A stretch of DNA of 64,000 nt from NCBI GenBank assembly GCA_905221605.1, contig CAJNDS010002573.1, forward strand, positions 124,001 through 188,000, given 5' to 3'. This DNA comes from Symbiodinium natans (lineage: Eukaryota > Sar > Dinophyceae > Suessiales > Symbiodiniaceae). Below are positions 34,740 to 46,290 of the stretch, one piece after another. Every line of letters begins with the position of its first letter. The stretch's first letter is position 1. The position numbers were made by a program, and so were the translations under genes. The notes under the pieces are model-generated. The model was given only the letters and a program-made list of their open reading frames with translations. It had not been told where the DNA came from and made no database searches.

Positions 34740-37700
34740 TCAAGCTAAAAAACCATCAGCTTTAACCAAACATCGGTCCGACGCGCATGTGGCAAAGTCA
34801 ATTAGCTTCAGCGTGACGGTTCCCGGCCACATTCCTGAAGCTGCGCGCGGCTCTACCACCCTTGAAAAATGCTTATGATAAGTGTCATCTCTGCTTCGTC
34901 ACTATTGTCAGGGTCTGCTGAGCCGGCCTCCCAGATTGCTCAGCGTATTGAGCATTGTCATGTACGTCCCGCCCATCGCAGGATCACTGATCCGCGCAAA
35001 GAAGGCCATGCTGGAGACAAACATGCACTGACTTGCAACCTCAGCTGATCTCCGTGAACTTATCTAGCATCTGACATCCCAAAGAGCTGACAGGATGCTT
35101 CCGGCACAAGGCAAGCAGCTTGCGCAAACAAGGAGACTGTAATGATCACAGTGTAGAAAGCCCATGGGATTCGATCTCCGATAGGGGGAGTTGAAGCCAC
35201 CACAATGGCAGTCACAGGAACCTGGTCCACTGACAGCAGGATGTGAAGCGACTTTGAAACCCCGTAGCCACATCAAGACTGCCCCCGCAAGTGCAAACAT
35301 CAAAGCAACCACCCAAGGACAGATTGCCATTGTCCGCATGTTAAAAATCGAAGCTCAAGCCGTCAACCATGCTCTGGGTGGCCGACCAGAAGAACTCTCC
35401 ATGGATAGGTTTGCAGTAACAAGTCCCATGGTGTTGAGTTTGTCGTCCAGCGTGACACAACGGCTGGAAGCATGATATACACCTTTCGCAGGGCCAAGGT
35501 GACTTGAACTCTTGCTGGTACTATTGTTACCTGAAAAGATCGGGGAAGCGTCAAGTTTCGGCAAGGTGCCGGCATCATGCCCGATGCAATGTAGGCCATG
35601 TGCTCTTTCTTGACACCATACTCTTGCAGTTTCAACGGTGCAATACTGTCGGCCACTGCGAAGGGAAACTTGAGAGTAACCAAGAGCAGTAGCAGTACCC
35701 GAACTGGTCGCAGGCGAAGTATCTCAACCATATTGCGATAGGATGTTGCAATGCTCTCCTTAGCTGACTGCGAGACCAATTGTCTTGCAGCGTGATGCTT
35801 GTGCCTGTCGTTCTGAAGTTTCCACCGTTCTGCGGTCGTGCTTACGGTTCCAGGACATGTGTAGCTACTGCACCCAAAAGAGAAAAATCAAATGCCCTGC
35901 AACATCGGAGCAGGGTTCTGGCTCTTCATCTCGCGGCACGGAGCCTTCAGACTTCAGCATGCCGACCAGCATCGTCACCGCCTCAGCGTCCCAGCACAGT
36001 GAGGGGTGTTGGGGCTACTACCGGCTACAGCTGAAACATGCGAACCATAGGCATCACCAAGCTGCTATGAAAACCACGCCCCAAAGAAACATGAATTCGG
36101 ACAGGGTTATCAGATTGAAGTGCTCCAGGGCCATGAACCCAGTGAAGCCCATGGCCTCACGGATTCACAGCAGCGTCCCATAGGAAGCGTAGGACAAAAG
36201 CATGTGTCCTTCATCCGAACATGCAGAACTCTTCTTTGGCCACGTGGCATAGCCGAGGGTCTGACCCATGGCGTTGGTCGTGGCAGCGTAGCCCACGTTC
36301 TCCTTTCGCAGTATCGTTAGAGCCCATCCATCCACGGCAATGTCCTGCATTTCAGATCCAGATTAATGATGCTGGCATGGGGAGGGTGCCAAGGTGCCTG
36401 AGTGGCGCAAAGGAAATACAGCAGGAAGAAAAGGGCAGTGAGCGAAGCAACATTCGGCTGCTCAGCCTCAGGTCGCTTGCGAGGCTTGCGAGGCTTGCGA
36501 GGCGTGGCGAGGCGTGGCGAGGCGTGCGAGACTCGCGAGGCTTGCGAGGCCTGAAGCCTGAAATCTGACCACAGTTTGCGCCACGTTTCGTAGAGAAGGC
36601 GGTCCAGACTTTGTGAAACCACGATCATGACCTCGTTCTGTGGTGTATGACTTCACAGCAAAACTAGCCCAGGTGGCACGGCAGCTACTCAGATACCGGC
36701 CGGACCTCCATTACTACCTTCTAAGCCCCTGACAAGTCCTATTGCCAACTGCGTTGGCAGAAGCCATGTCTTCCTCAGCCCAAGTCCAAATGGCACAGCA
36801 CACAAACGCAAACACATTCGTCGCGACCCCGCCCGAAACTCCCGAAGCGAATGCCAAATATGGTACCGCCTTTACTGCAAGGCAATTTTGCAATGGCGCT
36901 GGTGCGTGCAGCATCTCCCCACAAAGGGGCTCGAAAACAACAGCAAAAAGTTCGAAAAGCGTTGAAATGAGCATCCCTTAGAAATGTCGATACATGTATA
37001 CATATATACATGTATATGTATGTGTATATATATATATACAGATAGACAGAGAGGAATATCTATATATGGAGAAATACAGATTTGGCAGTTGATCAAACTT
37101 ACACTGTCCCGGAAACGTAACTTTCGCCAAAACTAAATTTCTTTTCGCGGAACTTTAGGGCGCCTAATGGAGCGCACTCCTGAACCCTAAGACCTATGAT
37201 CACATCCACGGCGCCTAATTACGTACTACAGCTACGCACATACACTTCTTGAGCAGATGTCACGTGGGCTGCGGCGACGTGCACACCCTCTTCGCGGATC
37301 TTTCGAGGACACTTCTAGATCCTTGAGATGTAGGTTTTATGTAAATTCCTTACAAGGACCTTGTGATCAACACCCATTTACAGGTCACAACCCACCACGA
37401 CGTTTGCGACGCGGAGCCCAGACTGCACGGGTGATCGGAGCTTTGGTGGACTGACAGACTGACAGTTCCGTGCCTCCTCCCAAGTCTGGAGAAGTAGACG
37501 GCGTCCACAATCGGGGCCCAAAGCAGCTTTAAGCCTTGGAGCACAGTGACGAAAGTGTAAGACAAGTGTGAGGAAAGTGCACACAATCGATTGTTTAAAA
37601 ATCCGATAACACGAATGTCTTGCTGCAGCTCACTTGTCAATAGGCTTCACGCTGAATGGATAGGAATTCAACGAGAAGGTTCCCAAGTCCGCATATGAGA

Positions 37701-37945
37701 CCTTCTGCTCCTGAATCAGCCCACCCTAAGTGTCCTAGCTTCAGTGGGCCACGGTCTGGGAACGATCGCCGACGACACTTGCACTAAACAGGCCACACCG
37801 CAGACATTGCAGCCGGCTATGACCTCGCACAAGAAAGCCCTTCCTTAAGCTGCCTTCGGAATCCCCGGACATTGAGTCCTTGAGGATCAGCGGCACAACT
37901 CCGGACAGACCCATCGGGATGCCCTTCATGACAGCACACGCGTTC
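34740..37945 (-). CDS. SLC33A1-like: Acetyl-CoA transporter, SLC33A1/AT-1 family, at least 11 exons
   Basis: This is a multi-pass membrane protein of the family that brings acetyl-CoA into the ER/Golgi lumen in animals. Family landmarks follow each other down the minus strand: KGIPMGLSGVVPLILKD (near 37,900), LQGLKLLWAPIVDAVYFSRL (exon ending 37,474), SWWVVTCKW (about 37,390), NVASLTALFFLLYFLCATQ (36,457-36,398), DIAVDGWALTILRKENVGYA (36,344-36,249), GFMALEHFNLITLSEFMFLW (36,155-36,066), VTMLVGMLKSEG with an acidic loop (from 35,981), VTLKFPFAVADSIAPLKLQE then YGVKKEHMAYIASGMMP (to 35,570), LPAVVSRWTTNSTPW (35,482-35,383), a membrane exon (about 35,340-35,260), ISDPAMGGTYMTMLNTLSNL (to 34,928), and WPGTVTLKLIDFATCASDRC (34,834-34,740, stop TGA at 34,742-34,740). 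Most introns are short and GC-AG. The extreme N-terminus was not found; the palindrome begins just upstream at 37,978. Confidence 0.92.
36345..36397 (-). other. 53-bp GC-AG intron of the transporter gene
   Basis: The intron interrupts ...FLCATQ|DIAVDGW... It starts GCACC and ends TGCAG, followed by G. Other GC-starting introns of the same gene are 36,248-36,156, 35,569-35,483 and 34,927-34,835, and a GC donor sits at 37,473. GC donors with AG|G acceptors are typical of Symbiodiniaceae. Confidence 0.88.
36985..37070. repeat. TA/TACATG microsatellite
   Basis: ATACATGTATACATATATAC, then TATATATATATACAG and AGACAGAGAGG. It lies in the transporter gene, between the exons at about 37.4 kb and 36.4 kb. 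Confidence 0.85.
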
Positions 37946-38059
37946 GTCTTACATAGTCAGGGCACCTATATTAACGACATATATATATATGGTCACCCCC
38001 CCCCCCTCGACAGACCCCGGAAGCGAAAATCCGATCTGTCCAGGAAGCGGGGGGGGGGG

Positions 38060-39330
38060 GGGGGGGGAAGAGCACCACTCCAAAATTCCTCGAGTTTCCA
38101 AAAATCCAAAACTCCAAAAAAACCCAACCCAAGTTTCGGATTTTTGGAAACTCGAGGAATTTGCTCAAAATCCAAAAAAAACCCAAAATTCCTCGAGTTT
38201 CCAAAATCCAAAAATCCAAAAATCCCAACCCAAGTTTCGGATTTTTGGAAACTCGAGGAATTTGCTCAAAATCCAAAAAAAACCCAAAATTCCTCGAGTT
38301 TCCAAAAATCCAAAAATCCAAAAATCCCAACCCCAGTTTCGGATTTTTGGAAACTCGAGGAATTTGCTCAAAATCCAAAAAAACCCAAAATTCCTCGAGT
38401 TTCCAAAAATCCAAAAATCCAAAAATCCCAACCCAAGTTTCGGATTTTTGGAAACTCGAGGAATTTGCTCAACATCCAAAAAAACCCAAAATTCCTCGAG
38501 TTTCCAAAAATCCGAAACTGGGGCTGGGATTTTTGGATTTTTGGAATTTTGGAAACTCGAGGAATTTTGGGCTTTTTTGGATTTTGAGCAAATTCCTCGA
38601 GTTTCCAAAAATCCGAAACTGGGGTTGGGGTTTTTGGATTTTTGGAATTTTGGAAACTCGAGGAATTTTGGGTTTTTTTGGATTTCGAGGCTCCCGCTCG
38701 AGTTTCTAAAAATCCAAACCTTGGGGTGGAGTTTTTGGATTTTGGAAGTTTTGGAAACTCGAGGAATTTTGGGTTTTTTTGGATTTTGAGCAAATTCCTC
38801 GAGTTTCCAAAAATCCGAAACTGGGGTTGGGATTTTTGGATTTTTGGAATTTTGGAAACTCGAGGAATTTTGGGTCTTTTTGGATTTTGAGCAAATTCCT
38901 CGAGTTTCCAAAAATCCGAAACTTGGGTTGGGATTTTTGGATTTTTGGAATTTTGGAAACTCGAGGAATTTTGGGTTTTTTTGGATTTTGATCAAATTCC
39001 TCGAGTTTCCAAAAATCCGAAACTTGGGTTGGAATTTTGGATTTTTGGAAACTCAGGTTTTGGTGAGATTCTTTTAGGGGTTCTACACTCATGAGAAATA
39101 TGAAATTGGAAACTCGAGCGGGAGCCTCAAAATCAAAAAATCGAGCAAATTCCTCGAGTTTCCAAAATTCCAAACCTTGGGGTGGATTTTTTTGGATTTT
39201 TGGAATTTTGGAAACTCGAGGAATTTGCTCGATTTTTGGATTTTGAGGCTCCCGCTCGAGTTTCCAAAAATCCAAACCTTTGGGGTGGATGTTTGGATGT
39301 TTGGATTTTTGGATTTTTAGAAACTGGATT
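38060..39330. repeat. Fold-back units with CCTCGAG core, left arm
   Basis: Units of about 100 bases. Each holds TTCCTCGAGTTTCCAAAAATCC and its reverse complement, so each can form a hairpin. Units before about 38,517 are in one orientation and those after it are inverted. The long frames on both strands (peptides around NPKIPTQVSDFWKLEEF) arise because the unit lacks stop codons. Confidence 0.9.
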
Positions 39331-39359
39331 TTTGATAAGAGTTTTTCAGGGGTTCTTAT

Positions 39360-40540
39360 ATGATTCCTTATTATGTTTTAGGCTGCCTATTAAATTTAAT
39401 AATACTCCTGTTCACTTTAACGGGAGTCCTTATTTAATTAACAAGACTCCTAATCATTTTACTAGCATTCTAAGTGATTTTCAATGGCAATGGGATTCCT
39501 GTATTTGTTTAATGGGGTTCGTATTAGATTTTAAAGGATGCCTGTTAAAGGACTTTATTGGGTTTAATATTGATTCCTATTCATTTTAATCAAATGCCAA
39601 ATAATTGGAATACGATTCTGAGTAATTGTAATAACATTCTTCTTCCTAGTTAGTTTTAATAAAAGTCTTAGAAATTTAAAAAGCTTCATAACAAATTTTA
39701 TACATATTCCTATTAATTTCAATAGGCTTCTTATTCATTTTCATAAGATGTCTTACAATTTCTAACTGGGTTCCTTTTGCTTTGACAAGCTTCCTATTCA
39801 TTTAAAAAGGCTTCTGATTAATTGGAATAGGCTTCGTATTCATTTTAACAGGGTTGCTCATTCATGTTGACAGGATTCCTAATCATGTTCATAGGATTCC
39901 TACTAGATTCCACAGTGCTCCGATTATATTTTTAAATCCTGTTCCCTATTCATTTCAATTGGACTCGAAGTAATGTTATTGTAACTCTCATTTGTTTTTT
40001 TAGCAATCCTGTTAATTAAATGTTTTAATAGTGTTTATTATCATTCTAACAGTACGACTCTTAGTGTTTTAAGTTTTGAAGGGTCCACATTACTTTTTTT
40101 ATAGAATTTTATTGGCTCCTCTTAATCCTTTAAAAGGATTCATCTTCATGTCACACGGATTCCTGTTACTCTTAAAGAGAATTCATAGATTCTTTTGTAG
40201 GGTTCCTATTAATTTTAATAGCATTCCTATGAATTCAAAAGGGTTCCTATTCATTTGAATGGCCTTCCTATGGTTCCTCTGAATTTAGGACGCCAAGAAA
40301 TTTTAATAGGAGCTTCTACGTATTTCAACCAGGTTCTTATTAATTGTACTAGGATTCTTACTAAGTTTTCAAAAAAGACTCGTCTTAATTTCAATAGGGT
40401 TCTCATTCATTTTAATGGGGTTCCTATTGATTTAAATAGGATTCCTATTGAACTCATACGAAGCCTATGAATCCTAATAAACTTAATAGGAACCCAAGTA
40501 AAACTAAGAGCAACCTTATTAAAATTAATAGCAATCCACG
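39360..40540. repeat. 21-bp AT-rich tandem array, left arm
   Basis: Many degenerate units close to TTCCTATTNATTTTAATAGGG. The core CCTATTAATTTTAATAGG is itself nearly palindromic. It is mirrored, inverted, at 41,190-42,400. Confidence 0.85.
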
Positions 40541-40746
40541 ATGTCGAGCAAATTGTTCAGGTCCTTACAGCATGCGTCCTTCTCACATCTGTCTGCATCT
40601 TTCATTGCGAACACAAAGCCGTACTAATCGAAAAAAATATGCTCTATTGTGTGTTAACGTGTCTGGCTACTGTGTGCAGCTATGCTGTCCGTCGCGCCCT
40701 CAGCCTTTTTTTCGCTTCCGGGGTCTGTCGAGGGGGGGGGGGTGAG

Positions 40747-40822
40747 CATATATATATATAGATACATACCTATATGCACATATATATATATACATATCCA
40801 TATATATATATATATATGCTCA
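40747..40822. repeat. AT microsatellite at the centre of the palindrome
   Basis: TATATATATA blocks separated by GATACATACCTATATGCACA, flanked by GGGGGGGGGGTGAGCA on the left and TGCTCACCCCCCCC on the right. This is the symmetry centre of the palindrome. Confidence 0.85.
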
Positions 40823-41189
40823 CCCCCCCCTACGACAGACGCCGGAAGCGAAAAAAAGGCTACGGACAGCATAGCTGCACACAGCAGCCAGACACGTTAA
40901 CAAACAATAGATATATACATTACCTCCCCCCCCCAAAAAAAAACACGTCTCCATATGCTCTTCCCTGAAGTCCGACAGATCGGCCTGCCAGTTTGGTCAT
41001 GGTAGGGTTTTACTAATTCATTAAATATTTACTCAACTTCACAGATTTGTCTACCGTAATTGATTTCAAACACTTTCGTTAACTTCGTTGATTCCAAAAA
41101 GCTTAATTCACATAATTTGATCCACTCAGCAATTGCTCGAGCGAGTGCTCAAACAGAAGTGACCTGAACAATTTGCTGGACATCGTGGA

Positions 41190-42400
41190 TTGCTATTAAT
41201 TTCAATAAGATTGCTGTTAGTTTTACTTGGGTTCCTATTAAATTTAATAGGATTCATAGGGTTCGTATGAGTTCAATAGGAATCCCATTTAAATCAATGG
41301 GAAACCCATTAAAATGAATGAGAACCCTATTGAAATTGAGACGAGTCTTTTGTGAAAACTTAGTAAGAATCCTAGTACAATCAATAAGAACCTGGTTGCA
41401 ATATGTAGAAGCTTATTAAATTAACAGGGCTCCTATTAAATTTTCTTGGAGTCCTAAATTCAGAGGAATCATAGGAAGGCCATTGAAATGAATAGGAACC
41501 CTTTTGAATTCATAGGAATGCTATTAAAATCAATAGGAACCCTACAAAAGAATCTATGAATTCTTTTAAGAGTAACAGGAATCCGTTTAACATGAAGATG
41601 AATCCTATTAAAAGATTAAGAGGAGCCAATAAAAAATTCTATGAAAAAAGTAACGTGGACGCTTTAAAACTTGAAACAATAAGAGTCGTACTGTTAGACG
41701 TATGATGAACCCTATTAAAACTTTTAATAAATAGGATTGCTAATAAAATTAATAAGAGTTACAATAACATTACTTCGAGTCCAAGTGAAATGAATAGGGA
41801 ACAGGATTTAAAGCATAATCGGAGCACTGTGGAATCTAGTAGGAATCCTATGAACATTACAGGAATCCTGTCAACATGAATGAGAAACCCTGCTAAAATG
41901 AATACGAAGCCTATTCTAATTAATCAGAAGCCTTTTTACATGAATAGGAAGCTTGTCAAAGCAAACGGAATCCAATGAGAAATTGTACGACATCTTATGA
42001 AAATGAACAAGAAGCCTATTGACATTAATAGGAATATGTTTAAAGTTTGTTATGATGCTTATTAAAATTCTTAGGCTAATTTATTTAAAACTTTTTTTAA
42101 AACTAACTAGGAATAAGAATGCTATTAAAATGACTCAGAATCGTATTCAAATTACTTGGCATTTGAGTAAAATGAATAGGAATCAATCTTAAACCCAATA
42201 AAGCCCTTTAATAGGCATCCTTTAAAATTCAATACGAACCTCATTAAACAAATACAGGAACCCTATTGAAAATCACTTTGAATGCTAGTAAAATGATTAG
42301 GAATCTTATTCATTAAATAAGGACCCCCATTAAAGTGAACAGGAGTATTATAAAATTGAATAGGCAGCCTAAATCATAATAAGGAATCATATAAGAACCC
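41190..42400. repeat. 21-bp AT-rich tandem array, right arm (inverted)
   Basis: Reverse complement of the left-arm array, about the same length, with scattered base changes and small indels. No coding frame of interest. Confidence 0.85.
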
Positions 42401-42419
42401 CTGAAAAAATCTTATCCAA

Positions 42420-43000
42420 ACTCCAGTTTCCAAAATTCCAAAAATCCAAAAATCCACCCCAAAGGTTTGGATTTTTGGAAACTCGAACGGGAGCCTCAAA
42501 ATCCAAAAATCGAGCAAATTCCTCGAGTTTCCAAAATTCCAAAAATCCAAAAAAAAACCCCAAGGTTTGGAGTTTTGGAAACTCGAGGAATTTGCTCGAT
42601 TTTTGGATTTTGACGCTCCCGCTCGAGTTTCCAAAAATCCGAAACTTGGGTTGGAATTTTTGGATTTTTGGAATTTTGGAAACTCGAGGAATTTGCTCGA
42701 TTTTTGGATTTTGAGGCTCCCGCTCGAGTTTCCAAAAATCCGAAACTTGGGTTGGAATTTTTGGAATTTTGGAAACTCGAGGAATTTGCTCGATTTTTGG
42801 ATTTTGAGGCTCCCGCTCGAGTTTCCAAAAATCCGAAACTTGGGTTGGAATTTTTGGAATTTTGGAAAGTCGAGGAATTTGCTCGATTTTTGGATTTTAA
42901 GGCTCCCGCTCGAGTTTCCAAAAATCCGAAACTTGGGTTGGGTTTTTTGGGTTTTTGGATTTTTGGAAACTCGAGGAATTTTGGAGCGTTGGTCTTCCGC
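42420..43000. repeat. Fold-back units with CCTCGAG core, right arm
   Basis: Five or six units of the same family as at 38.1-39.3 kb, inverted relative to the outer left units. This array is about half as long as the left one. Confidence 0.88.
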
Positions 43001-43124
43001 CCCCTTCCTGGACAGACTGGAAATGCAATTCCAGGGTCTGTCGTAGGGGGGGGGGGGGGTGACCATATATATATGGGCGGCCGCCTATCCCCCCCCCCTG
43101 CATTTTCGATGTCTTCATACACTT

Positions 43125-43490
43125 CATACAGTACCAGTAGGCACTCTTTCAGTGAGTAGCCGAACTAGAAACTATAGCACAGCCATGTCTCTAAACACAG
43201 CTACTGTTAAACCCTACCACCCGTAAACGCCCAAACCCAAGCCTTCCCCCCAACAGGTCTGAAATGAAGATATTTGCTCACAGAATTCCCGTGTTCCCGC
43301 GGGCATACAGTAGGTACTCTTTCAGTGTCGTGATACAGTAGCCTAACTAGTAACTATAGCACAGCCATGTCTATAAACACAGCTACTGTTTATAAACACA
43401 GCCGCTGTTTATAAACACAGCCACTGCTTTTAAACGCAGTCACATCAAACATCTAAAAACCCTACCACCCGTAAACGCCCAAACCCAAGT
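43125..43490. repeat. Direct repeat of about 110-160 bp, two copies
   Basis: The phrase AACTATAGCACAGCCATGTC with flanks GTAGCC...CTACTGTT and CCCTACCACCCGTAAACGCC occurs in both copies (from about 43,130 and from about 43,303). The second copy has an internal triplication of TATAAACACAGCCGCTGTT-like units. Confidence 0.8.
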
Positions 43491-43589
43491 AAACCATTTC
43501 AACCACTTCAGCTGTTTTAAATCCTTATGGCTGAAATGGACAAAAAAATACCATTTCAACCATTTCAACAGTTTTGGAATGGGTGAAAT

Positions 43590-43860
43590 GGTTTAGTATT
43601 CATAGTACTAATAGTATGAATAGTATTAGTAATATTAGTAGTACTAATAGTACTAGTAGTATTAATAGTATCAATAATATTAATACTATTCATAGTATTA
43701 ATAGTATTAATAGCATTAATAGTATTAATAGTGTTAATAGTATTAATAATATTAATAAAATTAATAGTATTAATAGTATTAATAGTATTACTAGTATTCG
43801 TAATATTAGTAGTCTTAATAGTATTCATAGTATTCATAGTATTCATAGTATTCATAGTGA
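43590..43860. repeat. AATAGTATT tandem array
   Basis: About 270 bases of AATAGTATT-like 9-base units, which encode an Ile-Asn-Ser string on the plus strand. It is almost certainly not a gene. A related array occurs at 49.5-49.8 kb. Confidence 0.92.
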
Positions 43861-43869
43861 CTCCTGAAA

Positions 43870-45250
43870 TATTGTTGTTTTTTCCGTGAGAATATTGTGG
43901 AGAATCCTGAAATATATTTGTTTGGCTTTTATGTTCTTTTTCCTAGTTTTAGCTTTTTGTGTGTTTTTGTGCGTTTGTGGCTTTTTTGTGCTTTTCCGTG
44001 CTGCCTTTCCTGCCTGAGCCCCCCTTCCCTCTTAGAAAATTGTGCTTTTTCTGCGCTTTTCTATGCAAATTGTACTTTTCTAGGCATCGTGTATTTAAAG
44101 AGTACTGTATTTAATGGGTACATGAATGATTTAGTTTCATATTCAAGTAGCATGTAAAGAGCGTTTGAGCATTGGTTCTGCCTCCAAACCCCGCATTCCC
44201 ACGCTCAGTACTATAGCCTTTACTGGGTGGATGGTATGGTTCTTAGGAATTTGTGCTTTTCAAGGCTTTTTTATGTAAATTGCACTTGTCTAAGCAAATA
44301 GTATATAAATGGTATTTCATTAGTACATAATTGAGTTAGTTTTCTGTTGTCAAGTACCATTTACTGAGCATTATGTCATATTCTGTGTATATTCAATAAA
44401 TCTTGTACTCACCCAATAACTGAATATTCACTGACTGCTAGATTGGTAGAATCAGCATGTAATGAGTACTGCATGGTTTGAGCAATATTTTGCCTAGTAG
44501 ACGCAATATTTGCCTGGAAACAGGTTTGTTGCCTAGAGTTATTTGCTTAAACAGTTGCTTTATTTATCTAGAGAGACTTCAAAACCCTCAAATCCAAACT
44601 TCACCAGAGGTTCTCCTGAGAAGCTTGCATTTCGGTTTTTTGCGTTTGTGAAATTCTTGCGCTATGACCTTTGTGACGCAACAACTACTTTACTATGAGA
44701 ATTGTGCATTTTAAAGCCTGTCTCTTTTCAGGCATCGCGCATCAGTAGTCTTAACTAGTACTTCAGTAGCATTGGTTTCATTATTATGAAACTCAAGGTG
44801 TCTAGCGCGTACTTTAGTTGTGCAAAAAAACAGCCTTTTTAAGTTGAATTCATTTAGTCAATATTCAGCTATATACTAAGTGCTGCAATAGTTAAACTCG
44901 CATAGGGCAAATGCTGTGTATAATAGACATTGACTATTTCATTCATGCATAACAACACAGCACTTCAGTGGACTTTCCGTATGGTATTTGATTAATATTT
45001 TGCCTTGCGAAACTACAATTTATCTAATAAAGCAACATTCTTTGCCCTTCGAAAGAACAAGTTGCCAAGATAAATTAACACATACAAACTACTGTAAAGC
45101 CATCATTGTCCTGTTAAGATTCAAAACATGGAGTAGCCCAATGCTGGCTTATCGGAGCCTGTGAGGCGGGTGTCCCAATTGTCCCAATAGCTGTCCTTCA
45201 TTTCCCGGTGCTCAAATATGCGAGCTTAGGATTCCTTGCTCTGACTATAC
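43870..45250. other. AT-rich gene-free stretch
   Basis: Clearly lower GC than the gene regions, with short frames only. No motif found. Confidence 0.5.
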
Positions 45251-46290
45251 TAAGAAAAGTTGAAGCAAGGGTAGGTCGTTGGGAGGGGACCGACACCGTT
45301 CCGACGATCGCACTTGATGAGTCGTGTCTCTGGTCCTTTGAGTTTTTGACCTGCTACTTGACCAACAGCCTCATCGAAACTGAGTTCTCCATCTTGTCCT
45401 CCTAGTTCACGAACTAAGCCGGGTATAGACCTGGATATCTTGCTATCGCCCAAAACACTGGGATACTCACTTGATCTGAAAAGCTGTTTCCATGTGATCA
45501 AGGCCTGGCATGAAGCGTAGTAGCACTTCATACATAGCATGTTCTCGCACAAATAATGACAAGGCAATTTCATAATTAAGATGAGAGAGATCACCACCTG
45601 AAGATTGAACGATAGTTATCAAGTACGAGAGAGTTAAAAAAAAAAACAAATAAAGTGCACGCCCACAGTCCCCCGGACTCATTATATATGTGTATATATA
45701 GGTGGCAAAAAAAACACGCTCACCATAATCTCCGAAACGCGCACCAAGAGCACCGAAACATGCACCAAGTTAGCGTAGCCTGCACCAAAGTCAATCTGTA
45801 TGCACCAAACCCAAAACACGGATATGTAGCAATAGTACCAGCGCAGCCAGCTGACTGCGCATGCCAGCATAACGAAAGACACGCCCGGGGTTTGACACCT
45901 TCTACCCATACGTGGACACACCAGTATACCTAGACATCCAAAGCGAAGGAGCCTGCACATTCACTGCGCGTGGATTCGCATCCGACCAGGTTTAGGGATC
46001 TGGGAGTCGAGATTTTTTTCGGGGTTTGGGAGCGTGTCAGATGTGAGATGAACTGGCATGACATGATATGATTATGATCTGACTGCGTGACTACAAGGCA
46101 CCAACCAGACGGAGCGCATCCAATCTGAACTGACAGAAGCTCGACACAGGCCCGCTCGACCACATCAGGCGGAGCCTGATGTTGGAACGGTTGCAGGGAA
46201 TTGCGCGGTGGCCCGGACCCGACGCGACCTGACCCGACCTCACATGATCTGACCTATCCCGCGCGAACAGAGCGGCTTAACACGTCACGC
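45250..46290. other. No convincing gene
   Basis: Short overlapping frames. A CACCA-rich patch (GCACCAAGAGCACC, near 45,740-45,810) and a TATATATGTGTATATATA tract are the only notable repeats. Confidence 0.4.

Larger units (their letters stand above)
37978..43076. repeat. Giant imperfect palindrome, arms of about 2.8 and 2.3 kb
   Basis: The two halves meet near 40,785 and are reverse complements over most of their length. The left arm has, from outside in: a terminal motif (AT microsatellite, TGGTCACC plus C-run, CGACAGACCCCGGAAGCG), fold-back units, a 21-bp AT-rich array, a unique stretch, and the terminal motif again, inverted. The right arm repeats this in mirror order with fewer fold-back units and scattered differences. 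Each arm alone therefore looks like an element with terminal inverted repeats, inserted head to head or produced by inverted duplication. No transposase frame is present. Confidence 0.85.

Noticed and set aside
38060-39060. Regularly spaced palindromic units resembling a CRISPR array
   Set aside because: Spacers are not unique, units invert halfway, and the genome is eukaryotic with no cas genes.
37971-39275. Several long frames (up to 276 residues) on both strands rich in NPKIPTQVSDFWKLEEF-like repeats
   Set aside because: They exist on both strands and in several frames because the hairpin unit has no stop codons; composition is repeat-driven and no start context or domain is present. Same for 42,374-43,159.
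43565-43867. Ile-Asn-Ser and Asn-Thr repeat frames
   Set aside because: Produced by the AATAGTATT array.
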